A DNA stretch of 64,000 nt from NCBI GenBank assembly GCA_963805125.1, contig CAWDTD010000001.1, forward strand, positions 1,116,001 to 1,180,000, given 5' to 3'. The notes under the pieces are model-generated. The model saw nothing but the letters and a program-made list of their open reading frames with translations. It did no database searches and was not told where the DNA came from. The stretch is from SbD1 sp963805125 (lineage in GTDB: Bacteria; Desulfobacterota; Syntrophobacteria; Syntrophobacterales; Syntrophobacteraceae). The translations under genes were made by a program, and so were the position numbers. Every line of letters begins with the position of its first letter. Positions within the stretch are counted from its first letter, which is position 1. Positions 34,633 to 43,302 of the stretch are shown in pieces.

Positions 34633-34660
34633 AGCCGGAGGCGGCCACCCGCCTCCGGCT
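34633..34660. terminator. GC-rich 12-bp hairpin downstream of the EMO gene
   Basis: AGCCGGAGGCGG (34633-34644) and CCGCCTCCGGCT (34649-34660) are perfectly complementary with a 4-nt loop, 70 bases after the stop. It is too GC-rich for a standard U-tract terminator and none follows, but it could stop or protect the transcript. Confidence 0.45.
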
Positions 34661-34734
34661 CCTCACAGAACGCAGCGTGCGGAAGCATCAGCCTTTCGGT
34701 ATCGCTTCGGAAAGAACTTGGGCTTTCGACGGGC

Positions 34735-34823
34735 TGATCGAATCCGGCCTGGAGGATGGAAACATAGCGGGCAGGGCAGGGGAGTACTCCGTTCGGCTGA
34801 AAAATGTCATTCTCCAACGTTAG
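34735..34823 (+). pseudogene. Duplicated 3' end of trpA
   Basis: These 89 bases match the last 89 bases of trpA (27989-28077) with five substitutions, in the same orientation and still in frame: LIESGLEDGNIAGR then GEYSVRLKNVILQR and stop. Homology begins abruptly at TGATCG and ends at the stop codon, so it is a fragment and not a second gene. The rest of 34564-35027 holds no gene. Confidence 0.85.
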
Positions 34824-35027
34824 CAGTGTCCATCCGGAAACTCCCGGGAGCTTCGGGCCGATACATCTAAGGGAATGACAGAACCCTGAATTAGCAGCTT
34901 GACTTGGGGCAAACCATGCTATAGACTGCAAACCGCAGTTAGGTCGATTCGAAATCCATCCGTTATATTTCCCGCACATTACTTTTGAATCATAGCGTTT
35001 CGGTTTCCTGCGCAGAGGAGCGGCCCG

Positions 35028-35900
35028 ATGGAACGGGGATTCCATCCCGAAGTCCTTGGCCTCGATGCTTCCTACATGCCAAGGAGGTACTCGCCGCTAT
35101 GGAAGGCGCCCTTGCCGGGTTGGAAGGAGATGCTGGACGAAGCATCCACCAAAATGGCTTCGGCCGTGCTGCCCCCAATTATTTTTTTTCGCGCTGACGA
35201 TATCGGAGCCGCCAGCAAGGCTTTTAACGCCCTGTGCAGGCTCTTCCGCCACTACCGGATCCCGCTTGCGATGGCGGTCATTCCCACATGGCTCAGCGAG
35301 ACCAGGCAGCAAAAACTTTTCCAGGCGGCGCCCGTTGATGAGGAGCTCTGGAATTGGCACCAGCACGGCTGGAGACATAGCAACCGGCAAAAGAAGGGCA
35401 ACAAGAGCGAATTCGGGTCGGACAGGGACCCTGAGCACCAACACGAAGATATTCTTCAGGGTCGCGCTAAACTCGAGCGCATTTTCGGTCCCGCACTCGT
35501 TCCGGTCTTCACTCCGCCCTGGAACCGTTTTTCCGCCGCTACTCTAAAGATTCTGCACAAACTGGATTTCAAAGGAATTTCCTCAACGGACTTATTGGGG
35601 CCGGGCGTAAAGTCCTGTTACGGAATCAAACACTTTCCGGTCCGCCTCGACCTTCATGGCCGCAAGGCTGAAAATCCCGCCGATGACCTTGCCCTGTTGA
35701 TCGATCAGTTTTACGGGCTCTCAAAAATGAAGGGGCCAACCGGAATATCGATCCACCACCAGCGGATGACTCTGTTTGCTTTCGAGTTCCTCGACCGGAT
35801 GCTTTATAATTTGAAATATGTTACAAGAGCGCGATTGATCAGTTTTAGGGAGATGTTGAAAGGCCCCGATGAAAAACCGGCCGACGCTCGTTTACGCTGA
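35028..35900 (+). CDS. Polysaccharide deacetylase family protein
   Basis: 290 residues, NodB-like fold. FFRADDIGAASKAF (53-66) carries the catalytic and metal Asp pair; a metal-site histidine cluster follows as WHQHGWRH (~110-117); FTPPWNR and a late ISIHHQRM motif complete it. No signal peptide, so it is cytoplasmic unless exported otherwise. Start at the ATG at 35028, GAGG upstream. Substrate unknown. The radical SAM gene overlaps its 3' end by 32 bases. Confidence 0.78.
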   Translation: MERGFHPEVLGLDASYMPRRYSPLWKAPLPGWKEMLDEASTKMASAVLPPIIFFRADDIGAASKAFNALCRLFRHYRIPLAMAVIPTWLSETRQQKLFQAAPVDEELWNWHQHGWRHSNRQKKGNKSEFGSDRDPEHQHEDILQGRAKLERIFGPALVPVFTPPWNRFSAATLKILHKLDFKGISSTDLLGPGVKSCYGIKHFPVRLDLHGRKAENPADDLALLIDQFYGLSKMKGPTGISIHHQRMTLFAFEFLDRMLYNLKYVTRARLISFREMLKGPDEKPADARLR

Positions 35901-37143
35901 CGTCAACGGAAATATTTTCGACTGGCCCGCCCTGGAAATGGCGGCAGCCAGCGCGAACGAATGGACAAGGCCCCGATCGGCCGAACTGATTCCTCTCCCC
36001 GAAGGAAGCGAGCTGTTCCTCCTACCCGAACGCCTGCCCGTTGGCTTCAACCCGGCAGGAGGCAGGTTCGAACCTCTGTCATCAGACCCTTTCGACCCGG
36101 CCAAACCTGTCCGGGCTGTAGCCGCATTCATTTCCCCTGCCTATACGCAGCTCTACTCCACCGCTTACAGGACCAATGCCCGTGCGCCTCTTCTACCTCT
36201 TTTCGCCTACACGGCCGTGGGCTGGCTAAACGGCGGCTTTGTCGTCTCAGCGGTGAGAATCGACAGTGACCAGCGGCAGGATTTTCGCAATTTTGACCCG
36301 AAACTAATCGAGCGAAACGCCGGCAGACGCATGAAAGCGGAGCGTGAAAACAGGCTCTTGCAGCATCTGGGAAGGTGCGCCCTTACTTACGGCTGCCCTG
36401 CAGCAAGAAACCTGTTCATGAACCGCTGGGAGGCACCGCTTCCCACATCCCCCGAGTGTAACGCCCGGTGCATCGGATGCATCAGCCGCCAGGACGGCAC
36501 AGGCCTGTGCGCTACCCAGGACCGTATCGGTTTCGTTCCTACGCCCGACGAGATATGCGGCGTAGCGGTCCCGCACCTGCAAAAGGCCCCCCGGGCAGTG
36601 GTAAGCTTCGGGCAGGGCTGCGAGGGTGAACCGCTTTTGCAGGCCAAAACCCTTGAAGCCTCTATCCGCATGATGCGCAAAGCCACAGGCCGAGGCACCA
36701 TAAATCTTAACACTAACGGAAGTCTTCCGGACGGCGTGGAAAAGCTCTGCCGCGCCGGTCTGCAGAGCATCCGCGTCAGCATGAACAGCGCGCGTCCCGA
36801 ATATTATGAGAAATACTTCCGCCCGAAGGGCTATAGCTTCGAGCACGCGCGGCGCTCCATCTCCGTTGTCAAAGCCAACGGCGGATTTGCATCCATCAAT
36901 TACTTCGTCCTGCCCGGGTTCACGGATCAAAAAAGCGAATGGAACGCTCTTAGAAAGCTCATATCCGAAACCCGCCTCGATTTGATCCAGATGCGAAACC
37001 TCAACATCGACCCCGGCTGGTACCTGGACAAGCTCAGACCAGACCTGAGCGAAAAAAAGATCGGAATCATGCGCCTGATCTCTCGAATCCGGGACGAATT
37101 CCCCAATGTCGGGCTGGGCTATTTTAACCCTCCACTGGATTAG
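35869..37143 (+). CDS. Radical SAM protein with N-terminal accessory domain
   Basis: 424 residues. The cluster motif CNARCIGC (C197, C201, C204) lies unusually far into the protein, after a ~190-residue domain of unknown fold (PEGSELFLLPERLPVGFNP..., GWLNGGFVVSAVRID). The barrel continues with GQGCEGEPLLQ, TINLNTNGSLPDGV and RVSMNSARPEYYEKYFRP. It is translationally coupled to the polysaccharide deacetylase (32-base overlap), suggesting a shared pathway. The reaction is unknown. Confidence 0.85.
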   Translation: MKNRPTLVYADVNGNIFDWPALEMAAASANEWTRPRSAELIPLPEGSELFLLPERLPVGFNPAGGRFEPLSSDPFDPAKPVRAVAAFISPAYTQLYSTAYRTNARAPLLPLFAYTAVGWLNGGFVVSAVRIDSDQRQDFRNFDPKLIERNAGRRMKAERENRLLQHLGRCALTYGCPAARNLFMNRWEAPLPTSPECNARCIGCISRQDGTGLCATQDRIGFVPTPDEICGVAVPHLQKAPRAVVSFGQGCEGEPLLQAKTLEASIRMMRKATGRGTINLNTNGSLPDGVEKLCRAGLQSIRVSMNSARPEYYEKYFRPKGYSFEHARRSISVVKANGGFASINYFVLPGFTDQKSEWNALRKLISETRLDLIQMRNLNIDPGWYLDKLRPDLSEKKIGIMRLISRIRDEFPNVGLGYFNPPLD

Positions 37144-37280
37144 CACACATTTATCCTCACGGCCTTGAGCATTATTGAAGACGTGCTTAAGTTTTATCGG
37201 ACTCAGTTTTTGCTTTCCACAGGCTCCATTATGCAGTGTCCAGTGTCGTAAAACCAGAGCAACTCAAAAGGAGAAGACTT

Positions 37281-37874
37281 ATGGCTATTACATTGCCCGA
37301 CCTGCCGTTTGCGAAAAACGCGCTCGAGCCCTATCTCAGCGCAAGAACCATGGAGTTTCACCACGACAAGCACCACAAAGCCTATGTCGATAATGCCAAC
37401 AAGCTCCTTGGCGGGACCGATCTGGAAAAAGAGGAAACGGAGACCATAATCAAAAAGGTTGCCGGGGACGCCTCCAAGGCCGGGATATTCAATAATGTCG
37501 CCCAAGCATGGAACCATTCATTTTACTGGAATTGCCTGAAACCCGGGGGAGGCGGCCGTCCCACGGGACAGATAGCTCAAAAGATCGACGCCGACTTCGG
37601 AAGTTACGAAAAATTTGCCGAAGAACTGAAAAACGCCGGAGTCACTCAGTTCGGGAGCGGATGGGCCTGGCTGGTATTAAGAAACGGCAAGCTCGAGGTG
37701 ACGAAAACCGCGAACGCCGATACCCCGGTAGCCCATGGAATGAAACCGCTGCTGACCGTGGACGTCTGGGAGCACGCCTACTACCTCGACTTCCAGAACA
37801 GGAGGCCCGATTATATCCAAGCCGTTATCGACCATCTGATCAACTGGGATTTTGTAAATTTGCGCCTCAAGTAG
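37281..37874 (+). CDS. sodB: Iron superoxide dismutase
   Basis: 197 residues from the ATG at 37281, AAAGGAG nine bases upstream. Metal ligands are in FHHDKHHKAYVDNAN, QAWNHSFYWNCL and DVWEHAYYLDFQ. The AQ.WNHSFYW form, with Gln at the outer-sphere site, and the NADTPVAHG segment point to the Fe type. It removes superoxide in the cytoplasm of an anaerobe exposed to air. Single gene, no operon partner. Confidence 0.95.
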   Translation: MAITLPDLPFAKNALEPYLSARTMEFHHDKHHKAYVDNANKLLGGTDLEKEETETIIKKVAGDASKAGIFNNVAQAWNHSFYWNCLKPGGGGRPTGQIAQKIDADFGSYEKFAEELKNAGVTQFGSGWAWLVLRNGKLEVTKTANADTPVAHGMKPLLTVDVWEHAYYLDFQNRRPDYIQAVIDHLINWDFVNLRLK

Positions 37875-37877
37875 TTC

Positions 37878-38070
37878 CCATCCGGAAAGGGTCCTTTTCC
37901 GCCCCGGCTGTGTCAATGTTCGGACCTCGCAGAGCGTCGAGAATTTCTTGTACGCCTCCGCGCAAATCCTCCCTGCGGCAGGCTCAGGGCAAGCTCTTTC
38001 CTTGCCGGGACGACATTGCCGCCTTTCCGAATTGGAAACCGTTAGTGCTTCATCCGGGGTTTCCGGATGG
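37878..38070. repeat. CCATCCGG-ended repeat, long copy
   Basis: Begins CCATCCGG (37878) and ends CCGGATGG (38070). Its first ~40 and last ~60 bases resemble the 64-bp element at 11883-11946; about 110 extra bases separate them. It starts a few bases after the sodB stop. No clear flanking duplication. Confidence 0.6.
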
Positions 38071-38600
38071 ATGCTACCCCCATATGCGGTTTTTAGAGAG
38101 CCGGACTTCGCAGTAAAGAGTGAGCAGTGAAGAGTAAGCAGTGAAGAGTGAACAGGGGAGGGGTGAAAAACATAAAATTCCTGAAACACGCGACATGTTG
38201 CTTTCATTGCATAAAGTAGCTTATCATTGCAAATACAGGCGAAATGCAATAAGGGCAGTGGGCAGTGAACAGTGAACAGTCAAAAACATAAAATCCCTCA
38301 AAAACGCAAACCGTTTATTTCATGGCAAAAATTAGCTTTCATTGCAAATGCAGGCCAAATGCAATAATGGCAGTGGGCAGTCAAAAGTTCCACAGTTTAT
38401 CACCTGTAAATTCAGGCCAATTTCAGGTGCCGATCCCCAACTGATTGATTTCACTTGAACCCAAAGTGAATTTCTACCTGCAAATGCAGGCCAAATTCAG
38501 ACCGATTTCCGGACGCTTTCGAATTATTCCGGGCAATATTATACTTCATAATAAGAAGTTAAGTCAAGCACAAAATGAAGCAGTAAGCAGCAAATGCTGT
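38071..38600. repeat. Repeat-rich intergenic block (GTGAACAGTG words and TTGCAAATRCAGG motifs)
   Basis: Contains imperfect 14-bp tandems around 38110-38150 (GAGTGAGCAGTGAA, GAGTAAGCAGTGAA), CAGTGAACAGTGAACAGT near 38262, and at least four copies of a CATTGCAAATRCAGGCSAAA motif. These also occur at 2590-2960. No gene seen. Confidence 0.6.
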
Positions 38601-38785
38601 AGCGAGGTCGAGACCCCGGCGCGCTGCCCGTGGCCTGCTATTAAATACAGTGATCAGTGAGCGGAAAAAACAGAACCGTGTCTGTTTCCGGCAGCAAGGC
38701 GCCTGTGAGGCACCGGGCAGCGCGGTTGCTTGAAAGCATCCAGGAAAAGGCAATGTAAATGTTTTCATCATCTTGCCGGATCCGT

Positions 38786-38911
38786 GATCGGGGACGGTCG
38801 CCTTTAAAGCGGCCATTTCGCGGGTAAAAACAGCGTTTTAAGGTGGTAGAACAGCCTGTCAGAACTACTCTTTGCTTGAGCGGTAAACGTTTTAGCTTGG
38901 CCCGACCCCGG
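38786..38911 (+). repeat. ~130-bp dispersed repeat, divergent copy 3
   Basis: Aligns with 8611-8741 and 10441-10577: CCGCTATTAAACAGG is CGCCTTTAAAGCGG here, then AAAACAGCGTTTTAAGG, AACAGCCTGTCAGAACTA and the end TTTTAGCTTGGCCCGACCCC. It is more diverged than the other two. From here to 39284 no gene is seen. Confidence 0.65.
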
Positions 38912-39284
38912 ACTGCCGCCGGACTGCCGGACTGATAATTTTTTTGAAGCCGAAAAAATTATAGTTTACGACCCTTGACAATTCTTTACAAATCTTTAAT
39001 TTCCTGGCTCTAGTTGAAACCATCAAGTTTTTCGCCTTTTTGACCAAAGCCCAAAAGAAAAACTCTGGCGAATGGAAGGCAAGGGATTTTCCTATTACTA
39101 AGTCGCTTGTCCTGGAATACACAACCCTTTGCTCACTTTTCCGGTAGCTGGAAGCGTTTTTTGCTCCCTGCTCCTTCAAGAAAGGAGGAAAAATTCAACG
39201 TCGTCTCCAGCGACTTGGATTTACGGATGACCGTTGGAGACTGTAGCTCCACGAACCTGTTTAGGTTCTCACCTCTTTTACAGA

Positions 39285-39784
39285 TTAAGTTCCACCAGGG
39301 AAGTAATTTTTTTTCATCATGGTTGGGTAACCTCTATAGGGGCCGACGTAAATAAATTGACATAATTTTCTAATTTTCAGCAGTTTCCACCGTTGTGACC
39401 TGGAGAATACCGCTACCTGGAGGTGCATCATCGTTTCGAAGCAGGTGTTGGTTGTCTCCTCGCAGCGAAGCATCCACCAGAGCCGCTCCTGATAGTTGAG
39501 CTCGGGATTGTAAGGCGGCAGATAATGAATGCTCAAGTTTGGGTGCTCGGTAAGAAAACGTTTCACCCGGGGTCCTTTATGCCAGGAAGCATTATCCGCC
39601 CAAAGGTCAATAACCAGGTATTTGAAACGCGATACAATCCTGGCGGGCATTTTCAGGAACCCATCGGTGTTTCCGCGCACCCATTTCATAATTCCATGGA
39701 AGCCATTGAGGGGATCGACACGGCCTAAAAGATTTGGACGTCAAATTGCGAGGCCTGCCCGGCCGTGGGTGGTCCAGATGAGAT
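39285..39784 (-). pseudogene. IS630-like transposase C-terminal remnant
   Basis: The minus strand reads GRVDPLNGFHGIMKWVRGN, FKYLVIDLWADNASWHKGPRVKRFL and the hallmark YLPPYNPELNYQERLWWMLRC of IS630/Tc1 transposases, including the final Glu of the DDE set. An in-frame TGA near 39743 interrupts it and the N-terminal half is missing. It is not active. It borders the cytochrome gene. Confidence 0.75.
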
Positions 39785-39936
39785 AACGTCAACGGTTTCA
39801 TTGTCCCCCTCCCCGTAGTCGGTTCGGGGGACATGATCGAAGAAAATGTGTATCATATCAACTTATTTATGGCGGTCACTATAATCGGCAATGAACCCTA
39901 AGTTTTATTCACTGATCATTAAAGGAGGATCGAGTC

Positions 39937-41811
39937 ATGATAAAGAGATCTATTGTACATGGAAATCTTGTCCCGGGGCTTTTCGTGTCGGTCCTTGCGG
40001 GGGTTTTTCTGCTTGCCCCCATCCAGGCACAAGAGGCGAAATCGCAAACCCCTGCAGGCAAGATGCCGCCCGGGATGTCATCCATAGTCAACAACGCAAT
40101 GCAGACACCCATCCTTCCAGGGTTTCTGACGGGGGCAATACCGACGAAGATTCCAGCGACCCAAACCCTTTCCGACCCAACAGGTCAAATTACCACATAC
40201 CAAATCGCCAACGGTGGTGTAGGCCCGGGTACCGGTACGACGACCACGGCGGGCAACGGGTTTTTCCTTCCTTCGCCTGCTAATGGACGTACCTGTTTTA
40301 CCTGCCACCAGCCGCAGAATGACTGGGAGATAAGCCCGCCGCAGATACAGGCTCAGTATGCCACGACCCAGGGCAAGTCCGTATTGTTTATGCCGATCGA
40401 CTCCGCTGTGTGCCCTAATGCGAAAGGAGTGAATGCGAGTTATCCGAGTTCGTACTTTATTTCTTCCCGTATTCAGCTTTTCACACGCGGTAATTTCCGT
40501 ATCTCCCTGAATGCTCCAAACCCGCTTGGGAAGAATAAACCAGGCTACATTACCTTCGATGGAAGCCAGCCGCAATGGATACTGACATTGGCATACGATC
40601 CCTACGGATGCGAAAAGGATCCGACCTACGGCTTGCCCGTCAATCTACTTTCAGTATACCGTCGGCCGCTCAATTCCGCCAACGTCGTCTTCCTCGATCA
40701 AAACCCGGGCTTTTACCAAAACACAGGTTCCGTAATAACTCCCGAGGAGAGGCAAGACATTATGTGGGACGCGCGCGAAGTGGACCTGAGGTCGCAGTTC
40801 ATCGACGCCTTCGAATTCCACGGGCAGATGGACACACCGCCTAGTGACGTTGCCGTTGCACAAGGTATCTTGTTTCAATCGGGATTGTTTACCGCCCAGA
40901 CTTATGACACTGTGGCCGGGGACCTTACAGGCAACGATGGCAGCGGCGCTCTGGGAGGGCCTGTTAATCTCTACAATTCTCTCCCTTCAAGGGCGGTGTT
41001 TGATGTCGTCGCGGGGCAAAATGACGCCTGCGTCAACTATGATTCCACCCAGTTAACTAATCCCCCGTATCCATATGTGTCCGGAGTCCAGGCCCTCGGA
41101 GCATTCGATCAACTGGTCTGTCCAGGGGAACCTGCAATCGGAGTCGTCTCTCTGCCTAAATTTGTCACCCAGCTCTACCTTGCATTCGCGAGTTCTACCG
41201 GAAGCGCAGCGAAAAAAGCGAAGCGTGCATCAATCGCACGCGGCGAGGCTCTCTTCACCGGGAAAACTTTGCATTTCACCATCAGTAATGTTGCGGGCGT
41301 GAGTGAACTCGTAGGTAACCCCGCAACCGGCTCCTGCTCGCTCTGCCACAACAACACCAACGCAGTCAATGATGCCTTTGGCGACCCTAAGCGTTTAGGA
41401 ATAATGGACAACAGCAATAAGGTGCCTGCCGGTTCACCCGGGCCCCCCGTCACCGTCATGCCCATTACATCTGATTTCCCACGGTTTGCATTCTACTGTC
41501 CAACAGGGAGCATCCCGTATTTCTCAAACCCTGTCAAATCGAGCTATTGCCAGCAACTCCCGAATTCTCCCACCACGTGCGATCAGTTCATCACCACTGA
41601 TCCCGGCAAGGGCCTGATCACAGGAAAGTGTGCAGATCTGGGTAAGATGAAAGTCCCTATCCTGCGTGGAGTGGGGGCTCGTGCACCATACTTCCACGGC
41701 GGGAACGCGGCGACATTGACCGACGTGGTCAATTTTTACAACAACCGCTTCAAGATCGGCCTGACTAAACAGCAAAAAACGGATCTTGTTAACTATCTAA
41801 GCTCACTGTAG
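39937..41811 (+). CDS. Periplasmic diheme c-type cytochrome, peroxidase/MauG-like
   Basis: 624 residues. A signal peptide (~1-32, cleavage near IQA-QEA) is followed by two heme sites, CFTCH (120-124) and CSLCH (467-471). The C-terminal part MKVPILRGVGARAPYFHGGNAATLTDVVNFYNN resembles diheme cytochrome c peroxidases. The protein is much longer than the usual ~330 residues, with a large insert between hemes. AAAGGAGG precedes the start. Peroxide reduction or another oxidation in the periplasm is inference. An IS remnant lies upstream and a mini-intron downstream. Confidence 0.8.
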   Translation: MIKRSIVHGNLVPGLFVSVLAGVFLLAPIQAQEAKSQTPAGKMPPGMSSIVNNAMQTPILPGFLTGAIPTKIPATQTLSDPTGQITTYQIANGGVGPGTGTTTTAGNGFFLPSPANGRTCFTCHQPQNDWEISPPQIQAQYATTQGKSVLFMPIDSAVCPNAKGVNASYPSSYFISSRIQLFTRGNFRISLNAPNPLGKNKPGYITFDGSQPQWILTLAYDPYGCEKDPTYGLPVNLLSVYRRPLNSANVVFLDQNPGFYQNTGSVITPEERQDIMWDAREVDLRSQFIDAFEFHGQMDTPPSDVAVAQGILFQSGLFTAQTYDTVAGDLTGNDGSGALGGPVNLYNSLPSRAVFDVVAGQNDACVNYDSTQLTNPPYPYVSGVQALGAFDQLVCPGEPAIGVVSLPKFVTQLYLAFASSTGSAAKKAKRASIARGEALFTGKTLHFTISNVAGVSELVGNPATGSCSLCHNNTNAVNDAFGDPKRLGIMDNSNKVPAGSPGPPVTVMPITSDFPRFAFYCPTGSIPYFSNPVKSSYCQQLPNSPTTCDQFITTDPGKGLITGKCADLGKMKVPILRGVGARAPYFHGGNAATLTDVVNFYNNRFKIGLTKQQKTDLVNYLSSL

Positions 41812-41871
41812 GTATGTTACATTTACCGCAGGAAAGCGTAACTTGAGTGCCGAGGTGAGCGAACGAAGGAA

Positions 41872-41902
41872 GGGCAGGGCTTTACGCTCTGCCCTTGTTT
41901 TT
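41872..41902 (+). terminator. Intrinsic terminator of the diheme cytochrome gene
   Basis: GGGCAGGGC (41872-41880), a TTTAC loop and GCTCTGCCC (41886-41894) form a 9-bp stem with one G-T pair, then TTGTTTTT. It ends one base before the mini-intron's GTGCG start at 41904. Confidence 0.8.
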
Positions 41903-41903
41903 C

Positions 41904-42122
41904 GTGCGCCCTGCCGGGCGCACTCACCTGGACGTGCAAGTCCTCTACAGGCCCGAAAGGGGGAACTGTTAGCCGGACGGCAAGGGTGTCCATCGTGAGG
42001 TGAAATCTGAAGGAAGCCGCAGGCAAATCAATTGCGAAGACTTCAATGCACTTCATGAACCGCCGTGTACGGAACCTTACGCACGGTGGTGTGGGAGGAC
42101 GGGGAAGGCGACTTCCCCTCCT
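41904..42122 (+). mobile_element. 219-nt internally deleted group II intron
   Basis: Starts GTGCG immediately after a terminator T-tract. Its first ~125 bases match the start of the full intron at 55843, and its last ~95 bases match the end of that intron, including domain V (ACCGCCGTGTACGGAACC ... GCACGGTGG) with one substitution (T for G). The join is at a shared AAA: ggcAAA in the 5' part and ctAAAtcaattgc in the 3' part. No reverse transcriptase remains. The 3' end is placed at the last shared CTCCT. Confidence 0.88.
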
Positions 42123-42126
42123 GGTT

Positions 42127-42972
42127 TCAAGTAAAGTTGATAGTTCTCTGGGACCCCTTTTTAGTGATATGCTCATCGGTGTATGGTTTGGTGCCGTGAC
42201 ACTTGGGAAAGGCCGAACAGCCCCAGAACTTCTCTCCCGCTTTTGGTCCCTTCCCGACGGTTTTCAACACCATCTCACCGCCGCAAAGTGGACAGGTATT
42301 CACCTTTGGCTGAGAATCACCGGGGGGAGGCAGCACGTTGGGGCGAGATGGATTTCTTTTTACCTCCTCCACCATTCTGGCTAGTGAAGTTCCTCCAATC
42401 AATTCGAGTGGCTTTCCTCTCGCAAAATCCATGGCCTCTTGCGTGAACGTGCCAGAACAGACGACGATTCCACCTGTTGCACCTTCAGCGGCAACCACTC
42501 CGAAGAGTTCCCTGACAACCTTGACCCCGACCTTATCCATTCTCCAGTTCTTACACTGAACGAGAAGATGCTCACCATTCTTTCGCAAAACCAAGTCAAC
42601 TCCGCCATCGGCTCCATCTCCACCGGTTTCTGTCACGAGGTGGCCTTGTCTCCGATAAGCTTCACCGACCAGCTCCTCAAATTCCCGCCAGGAAATCGAC
42701 CTAATGCTTGCGATACCCTTCTGTTTTTTAAGTAACCGCCCTTTGCGCCAAGAATTGAAGGCTGATACGGCTGCAGCGAGCAGCATTATTCCGAAGACAA
42801 CAGGGGCGAGAATGGGAAGACCCGCCGCAATCCCGTGATAGAAGGGATTTTGAAACTTAATAGACGGTATCCAATACTTCAGGGAGAGGTAAACAATAAC
42901 CGCAAGTAAAATATTCACCCACCAGGGAAGTTCGGCAAGGTCATCCAGGATCGATCCACTGCGTCTGGCCAT
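42127..42972 (-). CDS. Membrane-anchored Mrr-like restriction endonuclease domain protein
   Basis: 281 residues. Two membrane helices at ~17-33 and ~53-72 precede an Mrr-type PD-(D/E)xK domain: FEELVGEAYRRQGH, the GADGGVDLVL segment (catalytic Asp) and LLVQCKNWRMDKVGV (QxK). The C-terminus is a topoisomerase-type zinc ribbon, CPLCGGEM ... WGCSAFPKC (~230-262). Such proteins cut or bind foreign DNA, though membrane forms are poorly characterised. The stop is four bases from the mini-intron end. Confidence 0.85.
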   Translation of the reverse strand: MARRSGSILDDLAELPWWVNILLAVIVYLSLKYWIPSIKFQNPFYHGIAAGLPILAPVVFGIMLLAAAVSAFNSWRKGRLLKKQKGIASIRSISWREFEELVGEAYRRQGHLVTETGGDGADGGVDLVLRKNGEHLLVQCKNWRMDKVGVKVVRELFGVVAAEGATGGIVVCSGTFTQEAMDFARGKPLELIGGTSLARMVEEVKRNPSRPNVLPPPGDSQPKVNTCPLCGGEMVLKTVGKGPKAGEKFWGCSAFPKCHGTKPYTDEHITKKGSQRTINFT

Positions 42973-43189
42973 ATGAGACTCCTTCAGTGTTCGAAGAAAT
43001 GATTATTTAACCAACTCAAGCAATAAATAGGCCAGTTGCGAGGGTTTGATGAGTGCTTTTCAGAGGTATATTTCTTCACACTCTCTGAAAAACGGGACAA
43101 ATCCTGAAAATTCAAGCCTCCCGGATTAAAACCGTGGTTTTTATAGGCATTTAATTCGGCGTTACTTAAAGTGCGTTTGGGGTAAGGTG

Positions 43190-43230
43190 CGTTTGGGATC
43201 GGGCCAAGCTAAAAGCTTGACTGCTAGCCC
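43190..43230 (-). repeat. ~130-bp repeat, partial inverted copy
   Basis: On the minus strand this reads GTCAAGCTTTTAGCTTGGCC then CGATCCCA, matching the 3' end of the ~130-bp repeat (GTCAAGCTTTAGCTCGGCCC). Only this end is recognisable. The surrounding 42973-43302 has no gene. Confidence 0.55.
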
Positions 43231-43302
43231 TTTGTGGTGGGAAATAGACGGCAAAGGCGGGCAAAAAGCCCGCCTTTGAGGTCTTGATGACTCCGGCCGA
43301 GG

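Noticed and set aside
34368..34823. A 151-residue open frame ending in the trpA-like tail
   Set aside because: Its first half is antisense-phase overlap with the EMO gene; only the last 89 bases have homology, as a fragment.
34920..34975. tRNA-like GATTCGAAATCC word
   Set aside because: No acceptor stem, D-arm or anticodon arm can be formed around it; no tRNA was found in any gap.
38106..38275. Possible CRISPR-like array from repeated GTGAACAGTG words
   Set aside because: Units are short, imperfect and directly adjacent, without unique spacers of constant length, and no cas genes are present.
38892..39179. 95-residue minus-strand frame
   Set aside because: AT-rich, no ribosome site or similarity; begins inside a dispersed repeat.
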